Below, piece by piece: positions 10,259 to 21,144 of a stretch of 64,000 nt of DNA. The stretch is from Daucus carota subsp. sativus. Taxonomy: Eukaryota; Streptophyta; Magnoliopsida; Apiales; Apiaceae. How positions within the stretch are numbered: position 1 is the stretch's first letter; each line of letters begins with the position of its first letter. The stretch is taken from the NCBI RefSeq assembly GCF_001625215.2, contig NC_030384.2, positions 40,458,390 through 40,522,389 on the forward strand, written 5' to 3'. Below the pieces are notes generated by a model, which was not told where the DNA came from, did no database searches, and saw only the letters and a program-made list of their open reading frames with translations. The position numbers and the translations under genes are program-made.

Positions 10259-11188
10259 GATAATTTGAATATTATATGTTTAATATTCTCGTGAAACACA
10301 CAATTTGAAGCAATGAGAAATACAACTTGAAGCAATGAAACAACTGACTTGTTTTTAACATTCTTCAGGTATTTTAGCAATTTCTGGTCAGAAAAAATAC
10401 CAAAAAAGAACAGCATACTTATATAAAGTCTTTGTTGACAATAAAATTTCAAATTCCAAAATTTTACTTGGAATGAAAATTTTCTGTCAATATTACCAGA
10501 GAATTATTAATTTCCTGCACTTCGGTAGACATGCAAAATAAAAGCACCTATTGGCTACCATAATGGGGGAGGGGAGTACCTATTCTGTCATATAAAGATA
10601 TATGTTTTCGTATATCCATGGCAATTGAACATTGTTTTTATCAACAAGAAGACAGCTAACAAATGCAAAAATCAAGTTAATTTGCCTTCAATATTAACTT
10701 CTAATATCGAATAAAGTATGTAAGTACCCTTGTAGATTTAAGGGAGTGCAGCACTTAACCACTTTCAAGTGATTAAATACACAGAGCAAGTTGATGGTGC
10801 TGCAATAGATACAATTATTATTCTCTTTTTGTATGTTCTTGCAAATTCATGAAATTGCCATCAAACAAAACAGAAGAGGTTAAGATACATCAACTTTAAC
10901 TATCCAAAACAATATTTGGTACTAGGCACAGCCGTAACAACAATCTTCACTTTGCATCCACGGACACCGATCAGTCCTGAAAATGACACTAATAAAGTGA
11001 GTAGTTGATTCAATTTCTACTTAAAAAGAATCGATGTAAAATACTGATAAAATAGACGTAAAGCATCCATGATCCCGACCATAACAAACATAGATATGCA
11101 AAAAGACTATGTTATTATTTTTCATTAGTGCATTTCCTCATCTCAAGTCGAGATGGGGAATATAATGATCCTCCATGAACCAATCATT
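10259..11188. other. Intergenic and probable 3' untranslated region of the MIC10 gene
   Basis: No coding sequence. On the minus strand a good splice acceptor (TTTTCAG near 10,977) is followed by about 60 nt that could be a terminal non-coding exon of the MIC10 gene. The stretch 10,420-10,460 faintly resembles the promoter of the J-domain gene ('agtctttg...caataaaat'). Confidence 0.35.
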
Positions 11189-14100
11189 TCACAACTGACT
11201 TGTTCTTTCCATCGTCAATGCTGAGGGTGAAGGCTGAATTTCAACAGCAGCAGCAGACTGGGCCACTGATATTTTCCGATTTAGTTGATGTACCATATTG
11301 TTGTTATCTTGTTATAAACAGGCATACATATGTGAAATGTAGAAGTTGCTTAATAACATATAGCTGCTAAAGATTTACAGATCCCAACTATACCCAAGAC
11401 ATATGTATATGTTCAAACATGGTCAATATCAGTAAGCGGGTCTATATGTATAATTATTACATCACATATACATTTCAACATTTCTAAGGTCATCTGCTAC
11501 TGCTACATGATCAATGTCGCATGAGCACAAATCAGTTTGTTCGGGACACACATGGAAAAAATGAGTGCAACATACACTAAGGTTTGGTAGAGCTAAAACT
11601 TTGACATGCAATATAGCATGAATGCTAGAATATATAGATTTGAGAAGTCTATAATTTAGATATGAAAATTTCGGACAAGCCGTCATCAACCCTAAAAGAA
11701 AAGAGCAGAAGTTTCAATGTGCCAAATGCTGGCAATGAAAACATAAAAATAAAATACATTTAGGACTTTTAATATCAAATTAATACTAGTAAGAGACTAA
11801 GAGTACTTATATATTGTAAGAGCTATTAGCAACAAGACAAAAGCAAGAAGTATAGCAACAATTTCATATATACACTATTTGCAATTAAGTTGCTTCAAAA
11901 TCAACATTATTCACAAATATTAGATTGATGTCAAACCCTCTACCTTTTTGGAAGTCCCGTCAAATTTAGTAGAGCACTCTGAGTATGCAGAACCAATACC
12001 CAATCCAGCACCAAAAGCTACTGATGCCCAGCGGGTCACAGGAGTTCCTGATAAAACATTAAAGATATATCAAATTATTTGTTTTATAAATATCCTAAAG
12101 GCTGGAAAGAGTGGTTAGTGCCTTGAAAACTAACAAGACCAATTGTACCAATACCTCAACTCCTTTTATTTTTCTTTTTTCTGAATTAGGTAGTGTATAA
12201 CAAAATAAAGAGTACATCAGGGCCTAGCCCCAACTCTTGACCAAGCCACAAAAAACCTATCTGAAGACAATCTTCAGGGAGAAAATCGGCACCAAAAAGG
12301 GTCAAAAGGACATGCATACAGAAGAAAGCTACAAGGCAAACTTACCAATTAATGTGCTTACAGTAAAGCACACTTAGTCCTATTCTCCAATGTCATAGCA
12401 AAAGGTTATATATATTTATAACTAGCGCTGAGCATTTGGTCGGTTCGGTCTAGAAACGGACAACACTGGATAGACCGAGCACCAAATTGTCAATAACCGA
12501 GTCCGGTTCGGTCCTTGAAAACTGATTATTTTTAAAATATAATAAAATTCAAAGAATTTTTGACGGAAACATGAATACAAATACGTGAAAAAAGAATAAA
12601 GAGATTAATATCTAGGCACATTAGTAAATCAATAAGGTAACAATCAATATAAGTTCTTCATACAAATTTAAATTGCATGATTTAGACTTACAATTTACAA
12701 AATATGCAAATTAATCAATAAATAAGTTGGCGCTAGGGTAGAGCAAAGTTGCATTTGTTTAACATATAGTCTATAAATATATAATAATAAACATATACTA
12801 TATATATTTCGGTCTATTCGGTCCAGAACAAAAACACAAATAGACGAAATCCAAAAAAGTTTGAACAAAACCGGACTGAATTCCATGGTTTGTTTTTCGG
12901 TTCCAGTTCGGTTTTGCTCATCCCTATTTATAACAAATATGGATAGTAAACAGGTTGGTAATGCAAAAAAAATAGTTATTACTATCGTTTATAAGATGCA
13001 ATCTGAAATAATTGCAATGTAACATAAAATCCCCTCTACATGATATGGTAAGCTTGTACTCCCTCCGTCCCACCAGATTCTTTACAGTTTCCTTATTTGG
13101 CCGTCCCACCCATTTCTTTACATCACAAAACTTTCCTAAAATAGTTAATGGGTCCCACCACTTTCTCACTTTTTCTTCCTTTTCACACTACTTTTACTCC
13201 ACCAACTCCCTTTTATATTTTAAAAATCAATGGGTCCCACCACTTCACCCACTTTTCCTTCTCTTTTCCACTACTTTATACATATTTCTTAACCTCCGTG
13301 CCCAAACCCAATGTAAAGAATTGGGTGGGACGGAGGGAGTAATAAACTACATTAGTTCATCAATTAAATTAAATCTTTAAAATCATCAGATATAAAAGTG
13401 AAAATTTATGATCCAAAGTCACAATTTGGCCAATTTGACCCCAAAAATAGGATTAGTCCCTTAAAAATGGGATGGTGGCACTATCTGCCTTTTTTTTTTG
13501 GCGGATTTTTTGGTCTAGTCTAAGCCTCCCAACATTCCCTACAAGCTTAATGTTTAAATTTGATATATTAATATTTTGTCAACAGATTACCTCCCACTCT
13601 TTCTTTCTAAATATCAAACTAGTGCCTGCAATCTGTATTGCATATACACTTGTACAAAATACAATGCTCCATATGGTTTAAAGGCCCGAAATTGAAAGGG
13701 ATTGATGTAAATATACTATCTAAGGGTAAATTTTTCTATATTTTTCCCCTTCCCTCATTCCATTCCTCCAAATCTGAGCTCGAAGCCCACTAATTTGAGA
13801 ATGAAAGCTCAAGTTAAAAGACTTGAATTGCATTGTTATATTTCATTCTTCCCTAACCCCTTAAAATTTTGTTCACAAAATTGCATCTGAGTCCTTTTTT
13901 GTAAACGAACTGAGCAATAACACATGATATTTTCACAATAATGTCAGTAAAAACTCGAACACAACAATCCGACAAGTTTTGCATCAGAAAAACAGGCACA
14001 AAAAGAGAATCAATCCCCATCCATCATATAAACGCCACCCCAGCTATCCAAGATTAGGGCTTTTTATGAAAACAAAATCCACATCTCAGACCCTCCAGAT

Positions 14101-14419
14101 CCTAGTTCTGGGTGGAACATCTCAAGTTACAAGCTAAGTCACTTATATGAAATACAATTTTGTTCCATAAATAGCATCCAGCGGCATAAAGATACGCCGG
14201 AAAAGAAGCAACATGAAATGTATGTAACAAAACATGTAATTAGATACAAAAAATAATGAAGAAAAAATTAAAGATGGAAGGGGGCGTACGGAAGAGGAGG
14301 AGACCGGCGAAAGCGCCGCCGACAGAAGAGTAAACGAATCGACGGATGCCCAAATCGAGACAAGCATCCCACTTTGCGTTAACATCGTATTGTGCTGGGA
14401 TTTGTTTGTTTTCTGCCAT
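11189..14419 (-). CDS. MIC10: MICOS complex subunit MIC10, spliced
   Basis: Exon 1 (14419-14290) encodes MAENKQIPAQYDVNAKWDAC followed by LDLGIRRFVYSSVGGAFAGL and LLF. Exon 2 (12047-11944) encodes R-TPVTRWASVAFGAGLGIGSAYSECSTKFDG and a short tail. Both have GT-AG borders, and the junction rebuilds an Arg codon. These are the two membrane hairpin segments of MIC10/DUF543 with their glycine motifs (GGAFAG; GAGLGIG), which oligomerise to bend the mitochondrial inner membrane at crista junctions. The C-terminal exon is uncertain. A frame reading KISVAQSAAAVEIQPSPSA ends at a TGA at 11191-11189 and resembles plant MIC10 tails, but its acceptor phase does not match the GTAGAG donor at 11943. A donor a few bases further on, or another exon, is needed. 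Intron 1 is 2.2 kb and packed with repeats. Confidence 0.82.
12165..12365 (-). mobile_element. Possible truncated LINE 3' end in MIC10 intron 1
   Basis: Read on the minus strand, this ends in 'tgtactctttattttgttatac' and then an A-rich stretch (revcomp of about 12,165-12,185), in the style of plant LINE 3' ends. A possible short flanking repeat (taccaat) is too weak to prove insertion. Confidence 0.3.
12423..12926. mobile_element. hAT-like non-autonomous element in MIC10 intron 1
   Basis: 504 bp flanked by a perfect 8-bp duplication, TTTATAAC (12415-12422 and 12927-12934). The ends are inverted repeats, TAGCGCTGAGCA on the left and TGCTCATCCCTA on the right, followed inward by GGTTCGGT-type repeats. 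The 8-bp duplication fits the hAT superfamily. There is no transposase. It belongs to the same family as 15634-16368. Confidence 0.8.
13059..13339. mobile_element. Stowaway-like MITE in MIC10 intron 1
   Basis: 281 bp with terminal inverted repeats CTCCCTCCGTCCCA and TGGGACGGAGGGAG, flanked by TA on both sides (13057-13058 and 13340-13341). This is the structure of Tc1/mariner-derived Stowaway elements. Open frames inside it are artefacts of repetitive sequence. Confidence 0.85.
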
Positions 14420-14769
14420 TTCTCAAGGGGGTTCCAGCGGCACTTTCAACTATGTATGATATATATCGACAATCTCAAATTCAATCCAATTACCTAATCT
14501 CAATCTGTTTCGCTTTCAATTTATTTGCCCCTTTTGCATTTTTGGACGCGTATATATTTTCTCTGTTTTTTCCTTTCGATTTTGGCACGTAGTTATCAAA
14601 ATTTTATTATTTACAAAAGATTAATAATAATTTGTAATTGTGTTAAAATATTTAAATAAATTTATATAAATTCATAATTACAATTAAATAAGATGTTATA
14701 AAATTTTAGGGGCACACTATCAAGTCTTTCGACCATCAAATTTTACTTTCTTAATTTATTGTACTCAAA

Positions 14770-15330
14770 GGGCAGTTGAGTTTTATGAGTTGTGTTCTTT
14801 ATAAATTGTGGCTTTCGTAATCTCCTCTGTGATTTATAAATTTTATAAACGTTGTAATTTGTAAGTTCCGTAAGTTGTAAGTCTCGCAGCTTATAAAATT
14901 TGTAATTTGTAGATTTGCCAAAATTTTGTAACGTGAATATTTTTTAATTTACACGCTTATAATTTATAAATTTTGTGCAACGTGTAGGCATTGCGACTCA
15001 TAAATTTCATGGACTTTGAATTTTTGCAAGTTTTACAAGTTTTAGGATTTCAAGATTTCTAAAAATTTGCAAGATTCGTAGGCTATTAGACTTTGCAACA
15101 TATAAGATCCTGCGTATTGTAAATTTAAGATCGACAAGACTTGTAAAGTTTATTGTATGTAAAAATCTCCACGAGGCTTCTAGGGCTTTGGGGCTTGTAA
15201 AGCTGTGCATGACTTGTTTGGCTTTGTAGCTAGTAAGATTCAATATGGATTGTTAAGTTTCATTGCTCGTAAACTTTACACGACTTGTAGATTTTATAGT
15301 TTTTACACTTCACAACTTGTTAGTCGTATT
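14770..15330. repeat. Degenerate short-period repeat field
   Basis: About 560 bp in which 'cttgtaa', 'tttgtaa' and 'aagttttgcaag' type words recur every 15-25 bases with heavy drift. It is not a clean tandem array, but the word frequency is far from random. No coding potential is seen. Confidence 0.45.
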
Positions 15331-15633
15331 GAAGGTTACCTCCTGCTCCAAACTCTCTGAAATGGAAATGTTCATAGTAAGTTACGTCACTATAAACACT
15401 TCTGGTGTAAAATAAGTATCCGACATTTAGAAAATACATTGCATGTATCTAAATATGCATTTATTTTTAGAGAGGAAGTATAGAAAAGTTAGAGCAAATT
15501 TATTTGATAATTAAAAGTGATGAAAATGTGATAATGAATAAATGTGATTATGTGTGTTGTGATGAATAAATTTGAAAGTAGAAAAGTAAAATTTGATGTG
15601 ATGAGAAATATTTTTTGAAACAACCCTCGCTAG

Positions 15634-16368
15634 TAGGGGTGAGCATTCGGTCGGTTCGGTTCAAAACCGAACCGAACCGAAATAACCGAAAACCGAAATA
15701 TGTTTTTTCTTTAAACCGAACCGAACCGAACTATTATTCTAAACCGAACCGACCGAACCGAATTATTTCGGTTCGGTTTCGGTTTTGGTTTGGAAAAACC
15801 GAAATTCTTAAAAACTCTATACTGTAACTGTAACTATAATGCACCAGAGAGTTTGTGCTGTGCGAAATAGCTCAATACCAGGCGTTTCAAATCAGAGATC
15901 AGAGAACTATAAAGCCGTAAAATCCGTAAAAGCAAAGCATACTCTATCGACCTATCCACGGTCATGGTAATGGATGCAATCTTCTCATCTTCAGTTTAGA
16001 TTTATATACAACCCACACACTGAGATCAGGCAGAATTGTGCCTAATAAGCTCACTGACCAGCAAAACTGATCTAAAACTACATAAGAAGTTGACAAATGG
16101 CATCCTTAATCAGAGTTTAGGACATTAGATTCTAGGATTATCCATAAATAATGTATATAAAATATATTTTTTTATACATGATAAAAAGTTCGGTTATTTC
16201 GGTTTAAACCGAAATATTATATCAGAAACCGAACCGAACCGATATTTTTTCCGGTTTAAACCGAAAAACCGAATTAACCGAAATTTTGAAAAAAATGAAA
16301 CCGAACCGAACCGAAATTATACGGTTCGGTTCGGTTTTACGGTTTCGGTTCGGTTTTGCTCACCCCTA
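15634..16368. mobile_element. hAT-like non-autonomous element with AACCGAACCG repeats
   Basis: 735 bp with inverted ends TAGGGGTGAGCA and TGCTCACCCCTA, and flanking 8-bp repeats ctcgctag (15626-15633) and ctcgctgg (16369-16376), which match at 7 of 8 bases. The subterminal 150-180 bp on each side are rich in AACCGAACCG and its complement, so the transcript could fold into a long hairpin. The central 350 bp are unique. There is no transposase. Confidence 0.85.
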
Positions 16369-16741
16369 CTCGCTGGTCTTGAGACCTGATGAACAAGTGT
16401 CGCTGGACTGCTCCTTATCGTTTCGGGCTTGGGCCTAATGTCTGAGCTGATGCCAGGGTGTGGGTTCCACGGCCCAACAAGCAATGTTTGTTCAAATATA
16501 GTGCAGATGGGTTGTCAAAGTTTTGCAGCTACAGTCAAAGATTACCCCCCTTTTCCGGATTTTTCACTCCTGTCGTGGACCCTTTTTCCTCGTAGGGAGA
16601 ATCTACTGAGATTACAGATTTAAATAAAACACACGGGCCCTTCATTCCATCTGCCTCTGTTACCCTAAAATTTAATATATATTTAATTCCAAATAAAATT
16701 TTCGTGATCTGATTAATTTTGTTAAATTAAAAATCCGACAA

Positions 16742-18283
16742 TCAATATACTTATATAAAGGAGAAGCGAGAGGCGTTTAGGTGGCGCCTCTCATATCGCT
16801 CCGTTCTATTTTTCTAATTTTCTGGAATTTTTGGATGAAAAATATCAAAAATTAGAACTACCTTTTTTAGTTTCGGATATATTAGAAGCAAGTTTCAGAA
16901 TCTGATTTAGTTTCAAATTATTTATAGAATATAATAGCTTGAAAGTTTTAATCTGATTTTGTTTCATATTATTTAATTATGGGAAAGACAAATTATTTAT
17001 GGAATATAATAACTTGAAAGTTAGACAAATTATTTATGGAATATAATAACTTGAAAGTTTTAATTTTTTTTTTTTTTTAGATTATTTAATTATGAGAAAG
17101 GGTAGCACACAAGTCTCTCTGCACCTATAAATACCCGTATAGATTGTAAGGTTTTGGATCATCTAAACAGAACCTTCTCTCTCAATACCACAACCCTACC
17201 CCTCTCTGGTGATAGTTCTCTTGCTCGATTTCTAACTCGGAGGTGTCGTTCTTCTACAACGATAAGTGAAGACTGTTTATACAATATTAAAAAAATAAAG
17301 GTTGTTGCAAGCAAAGGTAGTTATAGACCGCTATATTGGAGTCGACAAATCCAAACACGGGAAAAAATATAATCAGATTATTTAATTATGGGAAAGAGTA
17401 GCACACAAGTCTCTCTGCACCTATAAATACCTCTATAGATTGTAGGGTTTTGAATCATCTAAACAGAACCTTCTCTCTCTCAATACCACCACCCTACCCC
17501 TCTCTTATGATAGTTCTCTTGCTCGATTTCTAACTCGGAGGTGTTAGTTCTTTTGCAACGATCAGTAAAGGCTGTTTATACAATATTAAAAAAAAAAGGT
17601 TGTTGCAAGCAAAAGTAGTTATAGACCGCTATATTGGAGTCGATAAATCCAAACACGGGAAAAAAATATAGTCTTGACATGATATTGATGGTTGATATCA
17701 ATAAATTAACTATTAGTGATGTATGTTTGTTGGTTATTCTTTTATAATATATGTTTTGTTCATCGGACATCTTTGTTGTTGTTAATTTTTATATGATTTA
17801 CTTTGTATACAGGAAAAAATTATTCATGCATTATCTGTTTGCTCCGTTCAAGCAATTTTTAAGTAAAGGTTGTTTATACGGTATTAAAAAATAAAGGTTG
17901 CTGCAAACAAGAGTAATTATACACCACTACCTCACAGATTTAAGTGAGATGTTTTTGTGTACAATCAATCCAAAAAAATTGGAGGAACGTGACGTTTACT
18001 TTTTTAAAAAAAACAAATAAAATTAAAATTCGTCATATTTTACAAATTTATTTTCATTTTTTCACCATGAATTATAGTTCAATTTTGCAATTTTATATAT
18101 TAGTATTGGTATTAAATTAAGATTTTTTATAATATAAATTTATTTTATCCTACAAATATTAATTTTGAAACATTAATATATTTTTTATAGACAACCAAAA
18201 AATTAATTTATTCTACAAAATATTAATATTGAATCATTATTATAATTTTTATAGACCGCCGCAACGCGCGGCTTCTCAACTAG
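16742..18283 (+). mobile_element. Non-autonomous Helitron
   Basis: The 5' end reads TCAATATACTTATATAAAGG after a host A. The 3' end has a GC-rich hairpin (CCGC...GCGCGG, about 18,258-18,271) followed by TTCTCAA and CTAG, then a host T. This is the TC...hairpin...CTRR layout of Helitrons, with insertion between A and T and no target duplication. The element contains nested duplications and a 296-bp tandem repeat, but no Rep/helicase sequence. Confidence 0.72.
17081..17670 (+). repeat. 296-bp tandem duplication inside the Helitron
   Basis: Units 17081-17376 and 17377-17670 are about 95% identical. Each holds a TATAAATA box (17126-17133 in the first) followed by a CT-rich leader-like stretch, as in a captured promoter plus 5' leader. 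A third, partial unit lies at about 17,850-17,935. Upstream, 16,918-17,092 carries three copies of a shorter 'attatttatggaatataataacttgaaagtt' unit. Confidence 0.85.
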
Positions 18284-18464
18284 TACATTTAAAAATAAGA
18301 ATCAGAAAGAATTACGAGGTTGTTACTTGATAAGTTGATATACATAAGCCTCATACTTCTGTATATTCTCCACCGAAAGGCAAAAGCCAAAAGAAAGTAC
18401 ACTCCAGCTTGATAAATATCTCTTCACTTCTCAGCCACTTTAATTGCAGTCTCCATACCCAAAA

Positions 18465-21144
18465 ATGGCCGACGAAAACCCCACGAAATCCCCGCCGGAA
18501 ACACCCGCTAGCCCACCGGAAAAAACCCATTTTCCGGCAGCTGAGCCCATTTCAGTTACAGAAAAAGAAACCCCCCTTGACCCTTCACCAACCAGTCAAG
18601 AACAAGACCAGAAAGAACCAATCCAACAAGAACACTTAACCCCGGAAGCTGAAAAGCCCCAGAAAGTCCCTGAATCTCAAGGCTCTTTCAAAGAAGAGAG
18701 CAACAAAGTGATAGATCTCTCAGATCCAGAGAAAAAGTCACTTGATGAGCTGAAAACCCATGTTCAAGAACTGGGTGAAGCTCAAATTTATGGGGTCCCA
18801 CTTTTGGTAGATGAGAGGAGTGATGTGATTCTGCTGAAGTTCTTAAGGGCTAGGGATTTTAAGGTAAAGGAAGCATTTTTAATGCTCAAGAACACTTTGA
18901 AGTGGAGAGAGGAGTTTGGGATTGAGAGCTTAATTGAGGAGAAACTTGGTGATGATCTTGATAAAGTTGTGTTTACTGATGGGTTTGATAAAGATGGTCA
19001 TCCTGTTTGTTACAATGTGTATGGTGAGTTTCAGAACAAGGAGTTGTATAAAAAGACTTTTGGTGATCAAGAAAAGAGGAATAATTTTCTGAAGTGGAGG
19101 ATTCAGTTTTTGGAGAAGAGTATTAGGAAGCTTGATTTTAGTCCTGGCGGTATAAACACTATCTTTCAGGTTAGTGATCTGAAGAACTCGCCTGGACCGG
19201 GTAAGACGGAGCACAGGATAGCTACTAAGCAGGCTCTACAGTTGCTTCAGGATAATTATCCTGAGTTTGTTGCAAAGCAGGTAACTTCTTGTTTTTTTTT
19301 ATTTTATTTCATTTTGTAAATGGACTAGACATTGCATTTTGATAGATTTATTTGGTGCTATTACTGTTTTTGATTGAAATTTGTTAAGATGTGATTGTCT
19401 TGATTGCTAGTGACTAGCTGAAAGCTGATCAAATGGCCTGATTAGTGAAGCATACTATTCACATTATCCAATTGCTTATGTTTAGGCTTTTTAACAAATT
19501 ATGATCGTGAATGAAAATAACAAAAAAGCATTTTAACTATCTGCTTCATACAAACTGTATACAAGTCCATAAGCTGCCTTCATGCTAACATATTAACATG
19601 ATCTGCGAGGACAATTATCTGCAACGTTCTCCATTCCACTATGTATCCTATTGTGTTTTGAGACCTGAAAACCACTCCGGAGGGCGGCTATATTTTAATA
19701 AAGTAGCAGTGTCATCGTTTGGCCGTTGGCCTATATTACTAACTTTAAATCATTCCATTTCCTTTGATTCAAGAGCTTTAACATTGATTTCACATCAAAT
19801 AGATGGTCGCATCAGATGTTAAAATTCTTCTGCAATTTTTTATTTGTACTGGGAGTAAACATTAGTGTTTTGTTAGAGCAAGTCCAAGAGATGCCCTATA
19901 TCATGTCCTAAGTTATAATTTAGGGCAATTGACTAAAAAATTTGATCCAACAATGTCCTAGTGATGCCTTATATCACTAGGACAACCTCCTCAAGCCCTA
20001 TTTTTGGGGCACATCTCACCTTGCCCTATTCAATATTTTATTATAAATTCTCATCACACTCTCCTTCTCTCTCTACTTTTATATTATGCTTAAATGATGA
20101 AAGAGAGTTTTTAATAATAAAATATTAAACATAATGTGAGAATAAGGCACATTGTTGGAGTTCAAGTTAGTAAAGTATGTCCTCAATTACTAGGACATAA
20201 TATTTTATATTATATTTGGGGCATGAACTAGGACACTCTTGGACTTGCTCTTATAGATGTATCTTGCGTTAAATTTCTAGTTACATCCTAGTCTTGTTTA
20301 TTTGTTGCGTAATAGTTAGTTGCTGTTAGATATTGTGCAAATCATTGGCTGCCCTAATATGTGCTTGGTGTTTTTGCTATTTATCAAGGTGTTCATTAAT
20401 GTCCCTTGGTGGTATCTGGCCTTTTATACGATGATCAGTCCATTCATGACGCAGAGGACCAAAAGCAAGTTCGTATTCGCCAGCCCTGCCAGAACTGCAG
20501 AAACACTTTTCAAGTGAGTCATATCTGCAACTGTGTATATTGAGAATTTGAACTGGTGTTTTTAATACTGTAAATAGGCTTTCAATCTAAAATATCTTGA
20601 TATGATTGGGAAAACAGATACATCGCTCCAGAACAAGTACCGATACAATATGGTGGTTTAAGTGTGGATTTCTGTGATTGTAATCCTACATTTACTAACA
20701 ATGATCCAGCATCAGAGATTACTATTAAACCAGCCACTAAGCAAACCGTGGAAATCCTAGTAAATGAGGTACCCTTTAATACCTTTTGTTTTTATAATTG
20801 ATGATAACAGTTATCTGGACCCTTTTGTCTGGATTTTCTTACCAGTATATGCTTAACCATGCACTTACATAAATGGTATGTAATTACAGAAGTGCACTAT
20901 TATCTGGGAATTGCGAGTAGTTGGCTGGGAAGTGAGTTACAGTGCTGAATATGTGCCCAGAACTGAAGGTAGCTACACTGTAATTTTACACAAGGCAAAG
21001 AAGATGTCCCCAACGGATGAACCAGTCATTTCCATGAGTTACAAGATCACTGAGCTTGGTAAGCTGCTGCTTACAGTTGATAATTCGACTTCCAAGAAGA
21101 AGAAGCTGCTTTACAGGTTCAAGGTGGAACCGTTGTGCGATTAA
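18465..21144 (+). CDS. Patellin-type Sec14/GOLD protein (448 aa, 4 exons)
   Basis: The exons are 18465-19280, 20389-20513, 20618-20768 and 20890-21144. All have GT-AG borders and consistent phase, giving 448 residues. Residues 1-95 are a Pro/Glu-rich acidic N-terminus typical of patellins. 'VILLKFLRARDFKV' (near 120-133) begins the CRAL-TRIO N region. The lipid-binding Sec14 fold runs to about 325, with 'VFINVPWWYLAFYTMISPFM' at the exon 2 start. A C-terminal GOLD domain (about 345-448) includes 'WELRVVGWEVSYSAEYVP' and ends in the basic KKKKLLYRF motif. Patellins bind phosphoinositides and act in cell-plate formation and membrane traffic. Which patellin this is cannot be settled here. Intron 1 (1.1 kb) holds a MITE. 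Confidence 0.95.
19876..20250. mobile_element. Tourist-like MITE in patellin intron 1
   Basis: 375 bp with inverted ends GAGCAAGTCCAAGAG and CTCTTGGACTTGCTC, flanked by TTA on both sides (19873-19875 and 20251-20253). A 3-bp TTA/TNA duplication fits PIF/Harbinger-derived elements. Related copies lie at 31662, 43549 and 61889, with a fragment at 24892. Confidence 0.8.

Noticed and set aside
13012-13380. 122-codon plus-strand frame
   Set aside because: It lies almost wholly in a Stowaway-like MITE in the MIC10 intron.
15615-15827. 70-codon frame rich in N, R, K, P and T
   Set aside because: It is a translation of the AACCGAACCG repeats at the end of the hAT-like element.
18930-19214. 94-codon minus-strand frame
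   Set aside because: Antisense shadow of patellin exon 1.
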